Shown here in pieces: positions 10,322 through 22,290 of a stretch of DNA of 64,000 nucleotides. Numbering within the stretch: the first letter of the stretch is position 1; every line of letters starts with the position of its first letter. The notes under the pieces are model-generated. The model made no database searches. It worked only from the letters and a program-made list of their open reading frames with translations, and was not told where the DNA came from. Made by a program: the position numbers and the translations under genes. Where the stretch lies: assembly GCA_035578905.1 (NCBI GenBank), contig JAQJVL010000046.1:1787730-1851729 (forward strand), read 5' to 3'. The stretch comes from Stictocephala bisonia. Its lineage: Eukaryota; Arthropoda; Insecta; Hemiptera; Membracidae.

Positions 10322-10850
10322 AGTAATAAGCCTTGTCAAAGTTTTAATCCTGCGAAACTTTTGAAATTAATGAACTAAATATTTTGAATATTGGGAATGT
10401 TAAACATTACTTACTACACTAAGTAAAGTGGCGCTTCAACAGGTCAGTCATGTCAAATTGTTGAGCTTATAACAGTCCTCCATTTAAAAAAGGAAATTTT
10501 CGCTTTATTTACTTATCTTAAATTTTATTTTGATGCTCATAAACCCTTTATATATTTAGACATATAACTTTTTTAATCTTTCCTTCCTTCCTTACTTTTC
10601 TTCTTTCTTCCTCCCCCTACCTTCTTCGCCCTTCCTCCCCTAACCCTCTCCTACGAGTAATTTTAGTTTTCTGACAATTTGATCTCGATTAGTTAATAAA
10701 AAATGGGTACGTGTTTTTTTTTTTAGAAGAGAGTTGATCCATTTCATGTTAGATGAAACCAATCAAATGGAATATTGGTTTTGGGAATGTTAGCAACAAC
10801 TCGTAGTTAATATATCTTGATCAATAAAATATCACTTGTTGGCGAATAAG
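10322..10850. other. Unassigned stretch with a polypyrimidine tract
   Basis: A C/T-rich tract of about 75 bases at 10577-10652 (CCTTCCTTCC, CCTCCCCCTACC) is the only distinctive feature. No gene. Confidence 0.45.
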
Positions 10851-10965
10851 CCTGTCAACATTCGTTTTCCATTTGCTGAAGTTGGCAATTTGAAGTTAAT
10901 TTTGCTGTCATATATAATGCATATAACAACTGGAACATCAGACCAAGTTAGTAACCGTGTTTGCT
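10851..10965 (+). repeat. Direct duplicate flanking the 63-bp array, left copy
   Basis: AATTTGAAGTTAATTTTGCT and TATAATGCATATAACAACTG are shared with 11813-11930 in the same order and orientation, with moderate divergence. The pair brackets the 63-bp minisatellite, so the array arose within, or was carried by, a duplicated segment. Confidence 0.65.
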
Positions 10966-11357
10966 GAATTATTATGATGAATTAAAGCTTTGACAGTGTA
11001 ACTTATAGTATAAGTTATCGACGTGTTTACTAGGGGAAATGAAAATCTGCAATAACCTCTCTTATAAAAACTACATACGGCCAAGTTTGGAAATCCTTTT
11101 GAAAACCAATCTCTTTTAGAAAGTTGCACTATTGAATTTAAATCTTGTTCACGGTTTGATCTCATTGAATTTTACTTTGTTATCGGCAACCATCATGTAC
11201 ACCAATCACACATCAATATACGTCATTGTTTCATTGAAGTGAACTTTCTGTTGAATTTGTCCGTCATTACTACAGAAAGAATATGCCAGTATGGAAGTGT
11301 CCTGTCTTGGGGAGGCTAAGCGTTCTACCTGAAGAGATCCAGATTTGACCCCCAGTG
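10966..11357. other. Unassigned spacer
   Basis: No gene or repeat family recognised between the left duplicate and the 63-bp array. Confidence 0.4.
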
Positions 11358-11812
11358 CAACTGGACATGCTAGGGACAGAAGATTATTTTGCCCCTTCTA
11401 AATTCCTTCAACCGTCGGTGCAACTGGACATGCTAGGGACAGAAGATTATTTTGCCCCTTCTAAATTCCTTCAACCGTCGGTGTAATTAGACATGCTAGG
11501 GACAGAAGATTATTTCGACCCTTCTAAACTCCTTCAACCGTCGGTGTAACTAGACATGCTAGAGACAGAAGATTATTTCGACCCTTCTAAATTCCTTCAA
11601 CCGTCGGTGTAACTGGACATGCTAGGGACAGAAGATTATTTCGACCCTTCTAAATTCCTTCAACCGTCGGTGTAACTGGACATGCTAGGGACTGAAGATT
11701 ATTTCGACCCTTCTAAATTCCTTCAACCGCCGGTGTAACTAGACATGCTAGGGACAGAAGATTATTTCGACCCTTGTAAATTCCTTCAACCGCCAGTGCA
11801 ACTGGACATCAG
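11358..11812 (+). repeat. 63-bp minisatellite, about 7 units
   Basis: Units start at about 11358, 11421, 11483, 11546, 11609, 11672, 11735 and 11798, and contain GGACATGCTAGGGACAGAAG and CCTTCTAAATTCCTTCAACC. The unit is 21 codons long. It is open in one frame in the first two copies (residues MLGTEDYF inside), but CAA has become TAA in the later copies, so the frame closes once per unit. It is most simply non-coding. Confidence 0.85.
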
Positions 11813-11930
11813 CCCCGTCATTATTCGTTGTCCATTTATTGAGGGTGGAAATTTGAAGTTAATTTTGCTGTCACATATAATGCATATAACAACTGGGGCA
11901 GCGGACCAAGACAGTAATCGTGTGTGCAGT
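11813..11930 (+). repeat. Direct duplicate flanking the 63-bp array, right copy
   Basis: Partner of 10851-10965: AATTTGAAGTTAATTTTGCT, CATATAATGCATATAACAAC and GGACCAAGACAGTAATCG align with the left copy. It begins right where the last partial 63-bp unit ends. Confidence 0.65.
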
Positions 11931-12521
11931 AAACCAAGAAATTTATGTTTATCCGTTATAACCTGCATTCAAATGATTCCTTGCTGAAGAATTTCCAAGC
12001 AAATCAGAGTTAGAAAGACAAAATATTATGGAGGAAGTCAAATTAAAGCCATCTCATTTGTTTTACTTGTAACTTAAGGACGCCAGATTAAAGCAAACAA
12101 CGGATAATTGGGGATTTACCGAGAAGCACGTGTAGGGCGGTGGGCAGAGTTGACAGTTGGTGCATTGCTGTAAACCAGCTACATTTTGGGTAGTAGTCAG
12201 GTTCCGGATGTCGTTTAGGGATGAACTGAGTAACCGACTTGTCAGTCGCAAAGTTGTAGGTCCTTTCGATGTCATAGCTATTGGGCTATTAATAAATGGC
12301 TGTTTCTAAGGAACAGTCGACCTTAGTTAGTAACAATCACTACACTCGTTCATTACACTTTTCACACTCATTCGACCCTCATATTTCCCCATATCTCAAG
12401 GATCTGTATCTTTTAATGGATAATGACGCCGAAAATCACACTACAGTATATAAAAAAAGGCAACAATTTCCACGAAATGCTTTATACTTTTTCTCTGAGA
12501 ACGTTTTAGTGTATGCTTTAT
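11931..12521. other. Unassigned stretch, no gene seen
   Basis: Small frames of 60-80 codons on both strands resemble nothing and are of chance length. Confidence 0.4.
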
Positions 12522-13366
12522 TGAAATATTAGATGCATTATTTAACAACTGAAACTAAAAGAATTATAAATGCTGTACTGAAATATTAGATGCATTATTT
12601 AACAACTGATACTAAGGGAATTTAAAATTCTGTACTGAAATATTAGATGCATTATTTAACAACTGAAACTAAAAAAATTATAAATGCTGTACTGAAATAT
12701 TAGATGCATTATTTAACAACTGATACTAAGGGAATTATAAATGCTGTACTGAAATATTAGATGCATTATTTAACAACTGATACTAAGGGAATTTAAAATT
12801 CTGTACTGAAATATTAGATGCATTATTTAACAACTGAAACTAAAAAAATTATAAATGCTGTACTGAAATATTAGATGCATTATTTAACAACTGATACTAA
12901 GGGAATTATAAATGCTGTACTGAAATATTAGATGCATTATTTAACAACTGATACTAAGGGAATTTAAAATTCTGTACTGAAATATTAGATGCATTATTTA
13001 ACAACTGAAACTAAAAAAATTATAAATGCTGTACTGAAATATTAGATGCATTATTTAACAACTGATACTAAGGGAATTTAAAATCATGTACTGAAATATT
13101 AGATGCACACAAAAAAAGAATGAATTGAATTAATGTTGTTTGATAAATATCGAATTTGGTTCTATTAATTTTTTACTATCTATTTATTGAAGTTGTGATT
13201 GCATTAAATCGCTCAAATGGACTTTAATTCAGTAATAATAAATGGTGAGACATTACAGAATGTCTTTACTAATTAGTTTGACTAAATTAGTTGAACCTGG
13301 GTGAAACAATTAAGTAAATTAACAATTAATACATCTAATTAAGTACAGTTATCTTTCATTTTATCG
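12522..13366 (+). mobile_element. Interspersed element with expanded 57-bp array (sister of 5690-6152)
   Basis: 12522-13107 is about ten units of 57 bp (CTGAAATATTAGATGCATTA, then TTTAACAACTGA, then a variable third). 13108-13366 is the same roughly 270-bp tail as the copy at 5.9-6.15 kb. Three unit subtypes can be told apart by the variable part: A (AACTAAAAAAATTATAAATG), B (ACTAAGGGAATTATAAATG) and C (ACTAAGGGAATTTAAAATTC). They run A-C-A-B-C-A-B-C-A-C, so A-B-C forms a 171-bp higher-order unit. Non-coding. Confidence 0.85.
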
Positions 13367-14340
13367 TTACTTATATATCGTTACATTTTACCGTTACGGC
13401 ATATCTTACACATTTATTAATATGTGACTACTGATTGATGATGATGGCCAGTGCCGTGTAAATCAATTAACTGTTCAGTATAAACATGGGCTTGGCAAGA
13501 GACACAAAGCAATACAGGCCGTAATATCCACAGCGTCTTGTGGGAATAATGGTATTGGTTTTCAATAAATAAGAAACTGTCGTTTTCTCGCACTGCCAAC
13601 ATTCTTGATATACTAGGATATTCTTACTTCTCGCATCTTATGTTATAGGGGCCACTTTTAAAATTAAACATTTTGTTTGTTGTTGTGGTCTCAAGTGCAC
13701 GAGTTAAACAGGAAACAAAAATATCTATGTACAATATTTAAAATCTTGGAATTTTTGTAAATGCATTTTTTTTAAATCATTGACTTTAAATATTATTAAT
13801 TTTTCCTTGATTATATTAATTGTTTTTTGATTAATTAATCAATGTTAACTTAATGTAACATAAATATTTTTTCCTCATATGGTATATGGGTTATATTTAC
13901 ATTTAAGGTTATATTTACAACAGATCATAGTTGGTTGACCCCCCCTCCCATGTAGAATGTAAGAGGGATCAGCATAGAGTATGGGAAACTGCAGTTGAAA
14001 GTGATAGTGGATTAATTGTTGTTAGCTTTTTTGTTACTGTTATTTTTGTTTATTATTAGTACTTATTGCTGTTAATTACCTGTTTATTGTTTTTTGTTAC
14101 TGTTGTGTTTTTTTTTTTTTTTTTTTTTTTTTTATTTTTCAATGAATCACTGCCATATTTTTGTAATAATTGTCTTTTATTGGATAAAGATTGTCTCACT
14201 TAAGCATTTATATTTATTAAAATTAGCTGGAAAAATTAATTATTTACGCTTTATAGCAATTACCTAAAATTTTTAGTATTTAGGTGCCTTTCCTCAACCA
14301 CCACTAAATTTAACTATACTTTGGGAAAAAATGAAAATTG
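13367..14340. other. Unassigned stretch with poly(T)
   Basis: A run of about 24 T at 14110-14133 and CCCCCCCTCCC at about 13940. No gene. Part of it may be the body of the LINE whose 3' end is suggested at 14358-14430, but no RT motif was found. Confidence 0.4.
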
Positions 14341-14357
14341 CTTATGTAATAATTGGA

Positions 14358-14430
14358 CCCCGTCGACAAGTTATGCGTAACTTGGCGGGGCCACACTGTT
14401 GTTCATTGTTGTATTCTTTAAAATAAATAA
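14358..14430 (+). other. Hairpin plus AATAAA, probable LINE 3' end
   Basis: A GC-rich stem: CCCCG (14358-14362) pairs with CGGGG (14386-14390), and CAAGTTA (14367-14373) pairs with TAACTTG (14378-14384) around a TGCG loop. About 30 bases on lies AAATAAATAA at 14421-14430. The architecture matches the LINE tail at 2385-2580 and the module at 42459-42560. No coding remnant is visible upstream, so the LINE call is inference. Confidence 0.4.
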
Positions 14431-16246
14431 ACTCGATCTCTAATGGAGATGAACTTGTGAAGAAAAATTAGTAAACCAATTAGTTGACTTTACTGTATTA
14501 CAAATACAGAATTATTCTTATTTTTATGAATGTGATGATACTCACAGAAGGATTTGAAGTGAAAACATCTTTATTTAATCAGGCGAAGTTGGGACTAAGA
14601 AGTCCCTTCTTTCACTTAATCTGACAAAAAAATAATTACAATAGTTACAATTTAAATATAGTAATTATAACTGAATGAAAGTAACAATAATTAATGTAAT
14701 ACAGAAAAATTATTAATTATACCTAAAGTAAGTAATATTAATAATAATAATTAAATTATGTATTTAATTTAAAATATAAAATAAATTAACATACTTAGAA
14801 GTTTTGTAGGACCCTCTAACTCAATCATTTCATGACTCTGCCATTTATGGGTTCTAATCATGAAATATTAGTCCAATTACACTTCATTTTTTTTTTTTAT
14901 TATTCATAAGAAGCCGATCGTCAAGATATGGGTGAATATAGATTTCAAATGAGTGTGATGACCGAAACTAAGGCCGACTATTCCTTAGAAAGTGTCATTA
15001 ATTAATAGCCGAATGCCAAATGAACAGCCTAAGTTGTTCACGGAAAAATGTACGTTGTGTTTTACTTCATTTCAAAGTATTCATTGAAATCGGAATATAT
15101 TCATGTACATTAAAGACTTTTTGAATAATCTGTAAAATTTAAATTGTTAATAGTTTTCTCAGAAACGGTTAAACATCTAATTACAATTTAATTTAAAACA
15201 AAAATCTGTTAAATACAAGGTAAAAATAATTTCCTTATTATAAAATGTGGTGGAACGCTAAAAGAGTACTACAATACCTGGCTCAGATGATTGGATGAGA
15301 GAGGATCCGACAAAGATGGCGGGGTGAGCGGGGGTGGGGATCACAGAGGAAATTCCCTCATTTTTCAACCAGATGTCATCAATAAAGTCCTGAAAGAAGA
15401 GTCCATATTTCAACGAAATTTTTATCATCAGGACGCTTTAGGCCATGTGGTTTGGACTATTTTTACTTAATAACAATTAGTGGTTTATGAAATATATAAT
15501 AATATTTGCACAGTTTTCATCTATGCACAAATATGCATTCACATTTTACTCTTATTTACTTTTCCCCATTCATTGTACTTTTTATACCAGGCTCTAGTAC
15601 TCGTAAATATTTTTACTTCGACTTAAGTAGCTGATTTTCCATTACGAAAGGACATTTTGAAGTGTGTTCGATTGAAAATTACTGTTGAAATTTTTTTAAT
15701 AAAACTATTAGTACCCATGTAAGTAATTAATGTTTTACGAGGGAAAATTCTAAAATATTCTTATGGAGATATTGCTTTCCAAAGTGACTAATTTTGGTAA
15801 GACTTACAAACATAAATATTTTTTGTAAGTGTTACCAGTTATTTTTCTATAAATGATATTTGTTAAAATATTGAGATAACATTTGTACAGTCGTCTTCGG
15901 CTAAAAAAGGAGATTAATAATATATATAAAATTCATTGCTAGAGTTTACTATAAATGTGGGAGTTATGCCCATCTGTTAAATTTGCGGAGCGGAGCAAGT
16001 GGGGGCTATGAGGGGAGAGAGGAGAGGGGAATACATTGCTTGTTCGTTAGTGAGTCAGGATCTTTACTACTCTTAGCGGCAGTTGCGATAAAATCTAGAA
16101 CAAATCTCCTTTGAGTGCTAAACTGGGCACCCGGATGAACACCCTTAAGAGTCTGGTATACCTGCAGATTTCAAATAAAGAATAACATTTTATTTATGAA
16201 TGAAACTTTTAGACTTTGCCTTCATTTTACTTATATATTTTTTGTA
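14431..16246. other. Unassigned stretch, no gene seen
   Basis: Long AT-rich DNA. Two purine/G-rich patches occur (about 15296-15350 and 15986-16032: GAGGGGAGAGAGGAGAGGGG). No repeat family or protein recognised. Confidence 0.4.
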
Positions 16247-16583
16247 ATCACATAAACAAAATATCAGGAAGGCTCAGTTCTTGTCTGTTAGCTCTCAAGA
16301 AGCGTACACAATTTGCTACCACCGATGTCTAGCTGACTTTATTTTTGCTGTTTTTGTGATCACATAAACAAGATATCAGGAAGGCTCAGTTCTTGTCTGT
16401 TAGCTCTCAAGAAGCGTACACAATTTGCTACCACCGATGTCTAGCTGACTTAATTTTTGCTGTTTTTGTGATCACATAAACAAGATATCAGAAAGGCTCA
16501 GTTCTTGAATGTTTGCTCTGAGGGCCCTTGTACAATTTGCTAGCACCGATATCTAGCTGACTTTATTTTTGCTGTTTTCACAC
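16247..16583 (+). repeat. About 111-bp tandem repeat, three units
   Basis: ATCACATAAACAAGATATCAG starts at about 16247, 16358 and 16469. Units share AAGGCTCAGTTCTTG and CACCGATGTCTAGCTGACTT. Units 1 and 2 are nearly identical; unit 3 has diverged (AGGGCCCTTG replaces the AAGAAGCG segment). Non-coding. Confidence 0.85.
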
Positions 16584-16734
16584 AGACATCAGATATACTG
16601 TTCCTATTTGGAGTTTTGAGACTGCAAGATCCATATCAATCGTTCGCCTCCAAAGCAAAGCCATTCGGATACATTTTGGCCTTATAAGGAGAGAATTCTC
16701 TCACCTTTCACTATCATAAAATCCTTACTTTTCT

Positions 16735-17150
16735 GTGTTTATATATATTTTAGGCCCTTATAATTTTCAAGAAGAATTTTTCGGAGTTTTCTGCAATAGA
16801 TTCTCTTCTGCATACTCACTCAGACTACGTTTAAACTTACCTGTTCTGAAACACAATACTAAGTTTTTCCAACGTAGCGTTGCAACTGAAAAATGTCTCA
16901 AAGCCCTGCCTGCTAGTTTTAAAGTAGATATTCTCCTCAATGAATTTAAAAAAGCTTAAGGAATTCCTTGCTGACAAGTCTTTTTACCGTGTTCATTCTT
17001 TTATCCTTGTACACCGGTTGATGATTTTATAGTTCTTTATGTTAAGATGATGACAAATCTAATTAAGTTTTCAGGTATATAAATATTTTCATTTATTTCG
17101 ATGCTTGCCAATACATGTTTTTGTTTAATACGGCAATAAAGAAAATTTTG
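16735..17150 (+). pseudogene. Non-LTR retrotransposon ORF2 C-terminus plus 3' end
   Basis: The frame 16735-16959 includes LRLRLNLPVLKHNTKFFQRS and LPASFKVDILLNEFKKA. A one-base shift then lets it continue LKEFLADKSFYRVHSF. The order basic/LP segment, F-x-R-S, LPA and FKKxLKEFL-x-x-x-FY matches the extreme C-terminus of Jockey/CR1-like ORF2 proteins. AATAAA lies at about 17134, then a T-rich run. Everything upstream is missing (5' truncation). The superfamily is uncertain, because this tail is poorly conserved. Confidence 0.5.
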
Positions 17151-18149
17151 ATTTTTTTTTATCAATAGGTTGCCGAATATGGGTAAGTTGAGGGGTAGCC
17201 TCTGTAAACGTGGACTTTAGGGTTTTACGTGTACTATATGCTATAAGAATAATGTAATTAGGGGCTTGCTTTCAGGATAGTTGAATGTTTCATGGGGGTT
17301 AACATATTTAGTGATGGTTTCTTAGCCTTCAGGAATTCGTTTGAGAGAAACTTGATGTATAGATTAGTCGGAGCCACTGAAAGTAGGTCCAAATTGTTTT
17401 TTTATAATCTCTTTTGCTGAAATGGTTAGGTTACGTGTTTAAGTGTACAGGTGGGTCGTCAACTACGTTATGTGTAAACTAGTTTATCAACATTTGAACA
17501 TCTCTTTTAATAGTCTTTAGCACAAACCAACACCTACAGAATCTGGTAGAAACATAAGATATACAGATACTGGTATCGTGGCTAAGGCTCAGTGGTTCAA
17601 ATTTCCAAGGTTCAAATCCCCAACTTAGCTAACGGTCAGAACTACACTCTTGTAGGCCTGCAGACCAATGTGTACTGACAAGTGAAGGACACAATTCACA
17701 AAACAGCAGCAAAGGACAATCATTTAGCGGGATCAACTTGCGGAACCAACACACACGTTCTGTGGACAGCTATTGCTGTGGATTGTACTCACGTACGGCT
17801 GAACAGTGCACACACGAAAGCCGTAGATGTGGAGGAAACTCCTCTGCCCTGGATACCTAAATCTAGAATCTCTGGAAATAAGGTAACATGAGGTTTTACT
17901 TAAAATTAAAAAAAAGATCTTGAACGATCCTTACCTTCTCATTGTACATGTACATGACGATCTACTCCAAGAGAGCCTAACATTAAAAAAATATCTTGAA
18001 CATTCTTTACCTACTCGTTATAAATGTACATGAGGTTCTACACCAGGAGGGTGGGTTTAAATATAGCCAACCTCCCCTACACTCTGCTATTCATTGGAAC
18101 CAAACTATCTGATAGGTTCTGAAACAAACCTGATGGTTAAAATAAGTTT
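17151..18149. other. Mostly unassigned; weak tRNA-like motif inside
   Basis: Around 17578-17640, GGCTCAGTGGTT (A-box-like) is followed 20 bases on by GGTTCAAATCCCC (a good B box). The spacing is too short for a tRNA, so this may be a decayed tRNA-derived SINE head. The 69-codon frame at 17682-17891 is unrecognised. A short direct repeat of GAACRWTCYTTACCT occurs near 17920 and 18000. Confidence 0.3.
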
Positions 18150-18652
18150 GTTATTTTAAATCTAACAAATACGTCACGTCATGCGTATCAAAGCGTGCTG
18201 GTGGATCTCCAACATTTTAAATCTAACAAATACGTCACTTCATGCGTATCAAAGTTTGTTGGTGGATCTCCAACAATTTAAATCCAACAAATACACTACG
18301 TCATGCGTATCAAAGTGTGTTGGTGGGTCTCCAACATTTTAAATCTAACAAATACGTCACGTCATGCGTATCAAAGTGTGTTGGTGGATCTCCAACATTT
18401 TAAATGTAACAAATACGTCAAGTCATGTGTATCAAAGTGTGTTGGTGGATCTCCAACATTTTAAATGTAACAAATACATCACGTCATGTGTATCAAAGTG
18501 TGTTGGTGGATCTCCAACATTTTAAATGTAACAAATACGTCACGTCATGTGTATCAAAGTGTGTTGGTGGATCTCCAACATTTTAAATCTAACAAATACG
18601 GCACGTCATGCGTATCAAAGTGTGTTGCTGGATCTTCAGCATTTTAAATAAA
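18150..18652 (+). repeat. 61-bp minisatellite, 8 units
   Basis: The unit contains CAACATTTTAAATCTAACAA, ATACGTCACGTCATGCGTAT and GTGTTGGTGGATCTC. Units start every 60-62 bp from about 18150. Each unit carries two overlapping CGTCA half-sites (ACGTCACGTCAT), like a CRE/ATF half-site pair. Non-coding. Confidence 0.88.
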
Positions 18653-19057
18653 TGGTACTTTTTAAATCTGTGATCATTGCACGAAATACACTAATATTCG
18701 TGTAATTTACAATTTGTTGTGGCCAGGCTTTGTTACAATAAAAACGTTAGATTACCCAACATTGTAGTAAACAATTTTAACCTAAATGTTGGCCGGTATG
18801 TTGTCAAGGAATGTCATAACTGTTTTTGGGAGCTGTAATGTTTTGTTAATTTGACCACCATAAACACCTTATACCATTTATTTGTACAGAATATTATGGA
18901 CTGACAGTTCGAAAGAGATGCCCTGTTGACTTATATTTATATCCTTCTCACACAAATTGTAATATTTATCCATCTAACATTTGTAATTATTAGTAATTTT
19001 ATCAGAGTAATTGTATATTTGTACTAGTCTACGTATAATGCAAGTTTCCTTCAACTA

Positions 19058-19131
<74 letters not shown>

Positions 19132-20100
19132 ATTTAATACTGAAACAAATTTTATATATTCATTATCAAATTAAGTCTAACACTCTTTAGAAATTAGTTG
19201 GTACGTTTTTTATAGACCAAATTCTGATCACAGCAGGTTTTAATTTAAATCTATTTATAAACTGTTAAAGCCGCAATAAATACCGCAAATGTAGCTCTGT
19301 GGCAGTTTTGGTTGTGGCTTTTAGAGACAGTAAAATGGTTTCTCAGTAAAACTCCAAAAATTAATAATCAGTCACTTTTATTTTTATCTAACAGTAATTA
19401 AAGTTAAATTGTTGGCACTGTTGCGATTTTTCTGACTCGTCTTTCATCGAGTGAAATGGATCAAGATTTGGTAATGCATTTTCAAAATGAAAAATAAAAA
19501 TCACTTTATTTCTACATAGTACAAAATAAAATAAACATATATAAAGAAAATACAAAATATACTTCACAAACCAAGTATTCAAGCATAATATCACTTATAT
19601 TTCATAATTTACAACATCATAAAAAAAGACAAATAACTAAAATAACCGCTAAAAATATAACACAATGTAAAATAATTCAGTTTTATCAAAGGCTATTTTA
19701 GAAACTGAATCCGAAAGTAGAGAAATAACTAAATTAATATAAATAAATAAATTAATATCAAAAATATTTAGCCTAGTTATAAAAATGACATTTATGAAAG
19801 GAAATGAGCCTACATGGGCGCCAAAGGCCTATGCGTAGGCTTGATTTTATTAAAAATTAAATTTAAGTATTAAATATATCCTGTGAAATTACGAAGTGCA
19901 ATTAATAAAACTAATATGTTAATTTAGAGTAAACTATTTATGTGATATTATATTAAATACTGAATCCAAAATTAAAATTTAAATGAGAATATAATACGAA
20001 ATTAAAAGATAATAAAACTAAAGATAATGTGCCGATGCGTTAAAGGTTAAATATTTCATTGTACAGGATAGTTGCGCGCTCATTACTTAGAGATAAATGG
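18653..20100. other. Unassigned AT-rich stretch with a (TA)n run
   Basis: (TA)n of about 69 bases at 19061-19129. No gene. A 68-codon minus-strand frame at 19388-19594 is low complexity. Confidence 0.5.
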
Positions 20101-20104
20101 GCGT

Positions 20105-21190
20105 TTTCAATGTAAAACAATACAAACTCGTGTAGGATACTCAACTACTGTGTGTTCTCAACGTAAAACATAACAAACACACGTAGGATACTGAAGTACC
20201 CTGTGTTCTCAACGTAAAACACAACAAATACATGTAGGATACTGAAGTACTATGTGTTCTCAACGTAAAACATAACAAACACACGTAGGATACTGAAGTA
20301 CTGTGTGTTCTCAACGTAAAACACAACAAACACATGTAGGATACTGAAGTACTGTGTGTTCTCAACGTAAAACACAACAAACACGTGTAGGATACTGAAG
20401 TACCGTGTGTTCTCAACGTAAAACACAACAAACACATGTAGGATACTGAAGTACTGTGTGTTCTCAACGTAAAACACAACAAACACGTGTATGATACTGA
20501 AGTAATGTGTGTTCTCAACGTAAAACACAACAAACACGTGTAGGATACTGAAGTAATGTGTGTTCTCAACGTAAAACACAACAAACACGTGTAGGATACT
20601 GAAGTAATGTGTGTTCTCAACGTAAAACACAACAAACACACGTAGAATACTGAAGTAATGTGTGTTCTCAACGTAAAACACAACAAACACGTGTATGATA
20701 CTGAAGTAATGTGTGTTCTCAACGTAAAACACAACAAACACATGTAGGATACTGAAGTAATGTGTGTTCTCAACGTAAAACACAACAAACACGTGTATGA
20801 TACTGAAGTAATGTGTGTTCTCAACGTAAAACACAACAAACACGTGTATGATACTGAAGTAATGTGTGTTCTCAACGTAAAACACAACAAACACGTGTAG
20901 GATACTGAAGTAATGTGTGTTCTCAACGTAAAACACAACAAACACACGTAGAATACTGAACTACTGTGTGTTCTCAACGTAAAACACAACAAACACGTGT
21001 AGGATACTGAAGTACTGTGTGTTCTCAACGTAAAACACAACAAACACGTGTACGATATTGAACCGTTGACCGTTTCAACGTGATATACCACAAATTCATG
21101 TAGGCTATTTAACTGTAGGGTATTTTCAACGTGATTTACTACAAATTCATGTAGGATATTGAACTGTTGGGTGTTTTCAACTTAATATTC
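20105..21190. repeat. 51-bp minisatellite, about 18 clean units plus decayed edges
   Basis: The unit contains AACACGTGTAGGATACTGAA and GTGTGTTCTCAACGTAAAAC. Because 51 is 17 codons and no stop occurs in two minus-strand frames, the array reads as frames of 316 and 231 codons made only of 17-residue repeats (LCFTLRTHITSVSYTCL and relatives). Edges at 20105-20150 and 21060-21190 are older, diverged units (TTTTCAACGTGATTTACTAC). There is no evidence for a promoter or splice context, so I treat it as non-coding. Many units contain the E-box CACGTG. Confidence 0.9.
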
Positions 21191-21866
21191 TACTTGAAAG
21201 CAATTACATCATTAAAAGTTTGTAGATAATATAGACTTTCAAAATAGTCCATATTATATTTATATCGCTACCCTACCTTCAAATTTCCTAACAATGGAGA
21301 TAAAAGTGTTCCCAACAACAGTTTGTTAGTAGTGAACCTATTTATTTCTAACTAAAATTAAAGTGTGTTTGGGACGGGCCAATGACTGTCCTGTATATTG
21401 CAAAACGTGTACAATATATGAATGAGGAAGATGACCGAGAGTGAAGGTAAGAGGTTTCTCATTTCCTGGGCGTAAAGGATATGCTCATTTCTCATGCTGA
21501 CATTGTCGATAAAGTCCCCTCGCGGAACTCAAACTCATGACGTTGAGGCGAGGGAATGGGAGAGGGCGGGAGTTTATACACAACTCCACAGGATGCCGAT
21601 GTGACTTCACTTTAGATGTTGAATGAAGGCATCAGTTTGGAGATTTCATATTTTGCGATATAGTTTGGAGATAAATAAATTATTTTATTGTGCTGGGAAC
21701 GGTTCAGTTGGGACCGACTGTGTGGTAGAACGTCACATTGATATTTTAATATTTAGCTACGTATATTCACTATATAAATGTATATGAATCATTTGGTTGT
21801 AACACTGTACTGTGGGGGGGGGGGGGGCTACAATTTCAGCCCAGTTTCAAAGTGTGTATGCTCCTC
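21191..21866. other. Unassigned stretch, no gene seen
   Basis: A G run of about 14 at 21814-21827 lies just before the transposon at 21867. Otherwise nothing recognised. Confidence 0.4.
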
Positions 21867-22290
21867 TTAGGGGCTATCCCTAAATTAGGTAACGCTGAAA
21901 TCGCTTTTTAGACCCCCTACCCTCCTGTGTAACGGACTTGTCACGGTAATACTAACCCCCCTCAAAGATTACGTAACGCATTCACCAAACCCCCCTTTTC
22001 TAATTTTTGCTATCGAGTTTCATGCATATTTTTATTTATGATTAAGTCAGTGTTTAGACTTCCGTTTGTTTTCTAATCGGGGGGGGGGGGGGTATATATA
22101 TCTTTTCATACAATTGTGTATTTTGGCGAAAAACAATAAAATATTGTGAATGAATTTAAACAGATTGCTGAGGTTTAATGGTTACATAACGCTACGTATA
22201 ACCCCTATACCCTCCCCCGTAACGGTGCATAATGCTGCCGAAACCCCCCCCCCCCTTCAGGTGTTACGTAATTTATGGACTGCCCCTTAA
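21867..22290. mobile_element. Short TIR transposon with CCATAAATTACGTAAC ends
   Basis: The right end reads GTTACGTAATTTATGGACTG then CCCCTTAA. The left end reads TTAGGGGCTATCCCTAAATT then AGGTAACGC, an imperfect TIR of about 30 bp. C-rich subterminal segments are repeated inside, each with a GTAACG tail (CCCCCTACCCTCCTGTGTAA; CCCCTATACCCTCCCCCGTA). Poly-G (22080-22092) and poly-C (about 22243-22255) runs occur inside. About 424 bp, non-coding. Ends reading GTCCATAAATTACGTAA are widespread in invertebrate DNA transposons; the superfamily is not assigned. A TTA(A) target duplication is possible. Confidence 0.6.

Noticed and set aside
20141..21091. 316-codon minus-strand open frame as a repeat protein
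   Set aside because: It is an exact consequence of a 51-bp stop-free unit. A second overlapping frame of 231 codons is equally open, and nothing marks a promoter, splice site or signal peptide.
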